From an uncultured Eubacteriales bacterium (lineage in GTDB: Bacteria; Bacillota; Clostridia; Oscillospirales; CAG-272), in contig CAKSPO010000028.1 of the NCBI GenBank assembly GCA_934481515.1, positions 1 through 24,576 on the forward strand: a DNA stretch of 24,576 nucleotides, in the 5' to 3' direction. The position numbers and the translations under genes were made by a program. The notes under the pieces were generated by a model. That model made no database searches and was not told the DNA's origin. It saw only the letters and a list, made by a program, of their open reading frames with translations. Shown here in pieces: positions 22,292-24,576 of the stretch (positions are counted from its first letter, which is position 1; every line of letters begins with the position of its first letter).

Positions 22292-23228
22292 TCTGCACAC
22301 CTCCCTCGCCGGTCAGCTCAATATAAACATCCTCCAGCCGCCGGTTTTCCTTCCGGCTGACCGTATAAAGCCCGACCCCGCCAAACACCAGCTTCCGGTT
22401 CACCGCCGCAAGTGTCTCGTCTGCAAGAGCTGCCGGAACGGTCAGATCCAGCACGCCCTCCGTAGCCGAGAGCACCTGTACCGTCGACATCACGGAGAGA
22501 AGTTCCTTCGCTCTCTCCGCATTCCCGACGCGGAGCAGGAACTCCGCCCGGTTCGGTGCCGATGCGGCAACCAGCTCTTCAATCGGATGCACACTGCGCA
22601 GATTTCCGCCCACAATGATCCCGACGCGGTCGCACATCAGCTCCATCTCGCTCATCAGATGGCTGGAGACCATCACAGCCACACCGGACCGGTGCGCCAG
22701 ATCCTTGAGAATGTCCCGCAGCGCCTTGATTCCGGCAGGATCCAGACCGTTCGTCGGTTCATCCAGAATCAACAGCTTCGGGTTGTGCATCATCGCCTGT
22801 GCCACGCCAAGCCGCTGCCGCATACCGAGCGAATACCGTCCCACTCTTTCCCGGATGCGGTTGTCCAGTCCCACCAGATGCACCATCTCCCGGACACGGG
22901 CTTCCGACACTCCGCGGAGATTGGCATACAGGCAAAGGTTATCCCATCCGCTCATGTACTTGTAAAACTCCGGGTTCTCCACAATCGCACCGATCTGCGA
23001 AAGTGCTCCCTCATAGTCGGTGGAAAGATCGTGCCCGTCCACCGTCACCGTCCCACGCTCCAGCGTGAGCAGTCCCGCCACAATCTTGATGGTGGTCGTT
23101 TTCCCGGCACCGTTCGGTCCGAGAAATCCGAAGACCTCGCCACCGAAGGTGTCGAAAGAAATATCGTGAAGAATCTCCCGCCCGCCAAGCGTTTTCGTCA
23201 GATGTTCAATATGCAATACGGGTGTCAT
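22284..23228 (-). CDS. ABC transporter ATP-binding protein
   Basis: A 314-residue ATPase of the ABC-2/DRA (drug and peptide exporter) type. It has Walker A GPNGAGKTT (37-45), signature SLGMRQR (about 133-139), Walker B LLILDEPTNGLD (152-163) and the H-loop SSH (188-190). A C-terminal accessory domain of about 90 residues follows, common in this class. The ATG at 23228 has GGAGGT seven bases upstream and overlaps the preceding gene stop as ATGA, which suggests coupling and fixed stoichiometry. It provides energy to the permease encoded downstream. The 23-codon extension upstream lies in the previous gene and is not used. Confidence 0.95.
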   Translation of the reverse strand: MTPVLHIEHLTKTLGGREILHDISFDTFGGEVFGFLGPNGAGKTTTIKIVAGLLTLERGTVTVDGHDLSTDYEGALSQIGAIVENPEFYKYMSGWDNLCLYANLRGVSEARVREMVHLVGLDNRIRERVGRYSLGMRQRLGVAQAMMHNPKLLILDEPTNGLDPAGIKALRDILKDLAHRSGVAVMVSSHLMSEMELMCDRVGIIVGGNLRSVHPIEELVAASAPNRAEFLLRVGNAERAKELLSVMSTVQVLSATEGVLDLTVPAALADETLAAVNRKLVFGGVGLYTVSRKENRRLEDVYIELTGEGGVQIG

Positions 23229-23926
23229 CCGATCACCTCCACATCCTCGTATTCCGCGCCGGGAGCGCAGTAGCCGCCAACCGAGACGATTTTCCACTCC
23301 CCGCCGACGCGCTTCATCTCAAAGTTCAGCATCATCCGGTAGGATACCCGGCGTTCCGGGTTGCTCTCTTCCGGGCTGCCACCCCCCGGCTCCGTATCCT
23401 CCCAGGCGCTCGTCCCCCCGTCACACAAACCGCAAAGCAGAGCATAGGCATCCCCCGTGCAAAGCACATTGAAGTCCCCGACCGCAACACTGACGGTCGC
23501 ATACCCCGCTCCCGCGGCTTTGACGGTGATCGACTGCTCCGGAACCAAAACGGAAAAATCCCGGAAGGTCGCTCTGATCGGAGCGCTCCGGAGCTTTTGC
23601 GCATATGCGCGGAAGTCCGCCGCGGAATAGCTGAAGGTCAATCCGCCGCTTCCCTCTCCGTTTGCCCAGTATGTTTCCAGAAACGTCTCCAGCTTCCGGT
23701 TCTGCTCCTCCTTCTGCGCCGGAGTCAAAACCTCTCCGACCTTTCCGTCCGCCGGCAACGTATTCAGCTCCGGCAGGCTGTTGACATACGCCTGCACGGT
23801 TTTCCGGATGTCCGGAACCTGTTGCCGGAACCGAACCTCACCGACAATGACAAACACAGCCAGTCCCAAAAGCAGCACGGCACCAAGCAAAAGCCCGCGA
23901 TTGATTTTTCTTTTGAATCGTCGCAT
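23225..23926 (-). CDS. Membrane-anchored protein of unknown function, ABC cassette
   Basis: A 233-residue protein with a basic N terminus (MRRFKRKINR) and one transmembrane helix at about 11-29 (GLLLGAVLLLGLAVFVIVG), so most of it lies outside the cytoplasm. The external part has a helical segment, then beta-rich sequence with paired strands such as FSVLVPEQSITV and YATVSVAVGDF, ending EWKIVSVGGYC. That layout resembles NTF2-like or substrate-facing domains, but I do not recognise the family. It has two or three cysteines and a Gly/Glu/Pro-rich loop near residue 190. Start at 23926 is set by AAAGGAGA. It is the first gene of the cassette and overlaps the ATPase by four bases, so it probably works with the transporter. 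Confidence 0.75.
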   Translation of the reverse strand: MRRFKRKINRGLLLGAVLLLGLAVFVIVGEVRFRQQVPDIRKTVQAYVNSLPELNTLPADGKVGEVLTPAQKEEQNRKLETFLETYWANGEGSGGLTFSYSAADFRAYAQKLRSAPIRATFRDFSVLVPEQSITVKAAGAGYATVSVAVGDFNVLCTGDAYALLCGLCDGGTSAWEDTEPGGGSPEESNPERRVSYRMMLNFEMKRVGGEWKIVSVGGYCAPGAEYEDVEVIG

Positions 23927-24104
23927 CACAAATCTCCTTTCCTTTTCGTACGCCGCATCCTCCGGCGGCATAACGGCAAAAAGCGATTGCCGTATGTGTT
24001 TTTTCAAGCCTCCGTATGAACTGCCCCGCCCCTTGAACTTTCGTCGTATACGGGTCTGAACTTCCGCCGCACATGTTTCTGCCACCGCCGCACACACCTT
24101 TCAG

Positions 24105-24134
24105 ATCATAGCAAATGACAGCAACCTGCAGCAA
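24105..24134 (-). promoter_or_regulatory. Probable promoter of the ABC cassette
   Basis: Minus-strand TTGCTG (24129-24134), an 18-base spacer and TATGAT (24105-24110). It would leave a leader of about 170 bases before the first gene. It lies within a phased repeat array and is weaker than the other promoters here. Confidence 0.5.
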
Positions 24135-24144
24135 ACGAAAGCAA
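24110..24144. repeat. Four AGCAA repeats at exact 10-bp spacing
   Basis: AGCAA occurs at 24110, 24120, 24130 and 24140, once per helical turn, with unrelated bases between. The array overlaps the proposed -35 and spacer of the ABC cassette promoter. It could be an operator for a cooperatively binding regulator or a decayed tandem repeat. Confidence 0.55.
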
Positions 24145-24175
24145 GCTTCGGTTCATGCGTTTTTGTTACAGAATC

Positions 24176-24213
24176 AAAAAAGCGGGGAAACGCAAGCATT
24201 TCCCCGCTTTTTT
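24176..24213 (-). terminator. Terminator of the cold-shock gene
   Basis: AGCGGGGAAA (24181-24190) pairs with TTTCCCCGCT (24199-24208) around 8 bases, with A and T runs on both flanks. It is nine bases beyond the cold-shock stop codon and could also work on the plus strand. Confidence 0.9.
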
Positions 24214-24221
24214 ACAATGTT

Positions 24222-24434
24222 TCAGGCAAGACGAACGTTGACCGCTCTCAGCTTTGCGCTGTTCTTGGGATCCGGCTCGGTGTCAAAAGTAACCTTCTGA
24301 CCCTCCGTCAGAGTCTTGAAACCGTCTACCTGAATTGCAGAGAAGTGAACAAACACATCATCTCCGCCATTGTCGTTGGAAATAAAGCCGTAGCCCTTTT
24401 CCGCATTGAACCACTTGACTGTACCGTTATTCAT
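24222..24434 (-). CDS. Cold-shock protein, CspA family
   Basis: A 70-residue single cold-shock domain, the standard size. It begins MNNGTVKWFNAEKGYGFI and has the two RNA-binding motifs, RNP1 (KGYGFI, 13-18) and RNP2 (DVFVHF, 26-31). It binds single-stranded RNA and DNA and acts as an RNA chaperone. GGAGGT seven bases before the ATG at 24434 decides the start over an upstream ATG that would add 23 residues. It is monocistronic, with its own leader and strong terminator, and is unrelated to the sugar genes. Confidence 0.97.
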   Translation of the reverse strand: MNNGTVKWFNAEKGYGFISNDNGGDDVFVHFSAIQVDGFKTLTEGQKVTFDTEPDPKNSAKLRAVNVRLA

Positions 24435-24576
24435 GTCGGGTACCTCCGTGAATAAAAATATCTGTACCCGGAAAAAAGACGAAGCCAACACCGTCCGGCG
24501 CAATTCTGAAACTGTCAGACCGCGCTGTAGCGTGAGACTAAAGAGCCTATCTCGAATACATAACGAAGTATAGCAC
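24435..24576 (-). promoter_or_regulatory. Long leader and -10 element of the cold-shock gene
   Basis: GTGCTATACT on the minus strand ends at 24567, giving a -10 box at 24567-24572. Transcription would start near 24560, leaving a leader of about 125 bases, a length known for temperature-responsive csp mRNAs. The -35 box is outside the window. Confidence 0.5.

Noticed and set aside
20762..22360. Plus-strand open frame of 532 codons
   Set aside because: It starts inside a terminator hairpin and runs opposite the ABC permease. It has no hydrophobic segments or motifs.
24558..24576. Resemblance to a loxP-type half site near the window end
   Set aside because: Only a short match, without the paired inverted arm or spacer. 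It is better explained as the -10 box of the cold-shock gene.

Overview
The window looks like a chromosomal segment from an anaerobic, moderately GC-rich member of the Clostridia (Bacillota), probably gut-associated. The grounds are strong AGGAGG-type ribosome binding sites, sigma-A promoters of TTGACA/TATAAT type, an SDR-type mannonate oxidoreductase of the Bacillus kind, a formate-tetrahydrofolate ligase gene, and short low-complexity intergenic repeats. The family assignment within Clostridia is inference. There are no rRNA or tRNA genes, no CRISPR array and no transposase that I can see.

Layout. (1) 1-865: a gene-free mosaic of intergenic repeats carrying GTAG-type palindromes. (2) 966-8455, minus strand: a seven-gene operon read from a promoter at 8545-8573 to a terminator at 861-898. 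In transcription order it encodes two xylose-isomerase-like TIM-barrel proteins, two Gfo/Idh/MocA oxidoreductases, and then UxaC, UxuA and an SDR-type UxuB, which convert hexuronates to 2-keto-3-deoxygluconate. A divergent AraC-family regulator (8676-9524) sits next to the promoter. (3) 9759-11432, minus: a lone fhs gene. (4) 11683-13059, plus: a cytoplasmic GH20-type hexosaminidase. (5) 13140-14312: a second repeat island built from the same modules as the first but in another order, bracketed by two near-identical 17-bp-stem hairpins. (6) 14371-18283, minus: a four-gene operon of two Gfo/Idh/MocA proteins, a NagB-like deaminase and NagA, with a second divergent AraC-family regulator (18485-19297). 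(7) 19475-20662, plus: a lipoprotein resembling GH71/GH99-type glycoside hydrolases. (8) 20861-23926, minus: an ABC export-type cassette (membrane protein, ATPase, permease). (9) 24222-24434, minus: a cold-shock protein with a long leader.

How it fits together. Most of the window is a polysaccharide and glycoconjugate catabolism region. A surface lipoprotein and an intracellular hexosaminidase would release sugars; NagA/NagB-like enzymes handle N-acetylamino sugar phosphates; UxaC/UxuA/UxuB handle glucuronate or galacturonate. The four Gfo/Idh/MocA proteins and two TIM-barrel isomerases suggest NAD-dependent keto-sugar chemistry feeding these routes. Two AraC-type sensors sit divergently at the head of each catabolic operon. 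No sugar transporter and no KDG kinase or aldolase lie in the window, so those steps must be elsewhere.

The most unusual features are the permuted repeat islands with alternating REP-like palindromes, the NagB homologue with changed active-site residues, the uronate operon with paired oxidoreductases and TIM barrels, a terminator for fhs embedded in the end of the opposing regulator gene, and a four-fold 10-bp-phased AGCAA array upstream of the ABC cassette.
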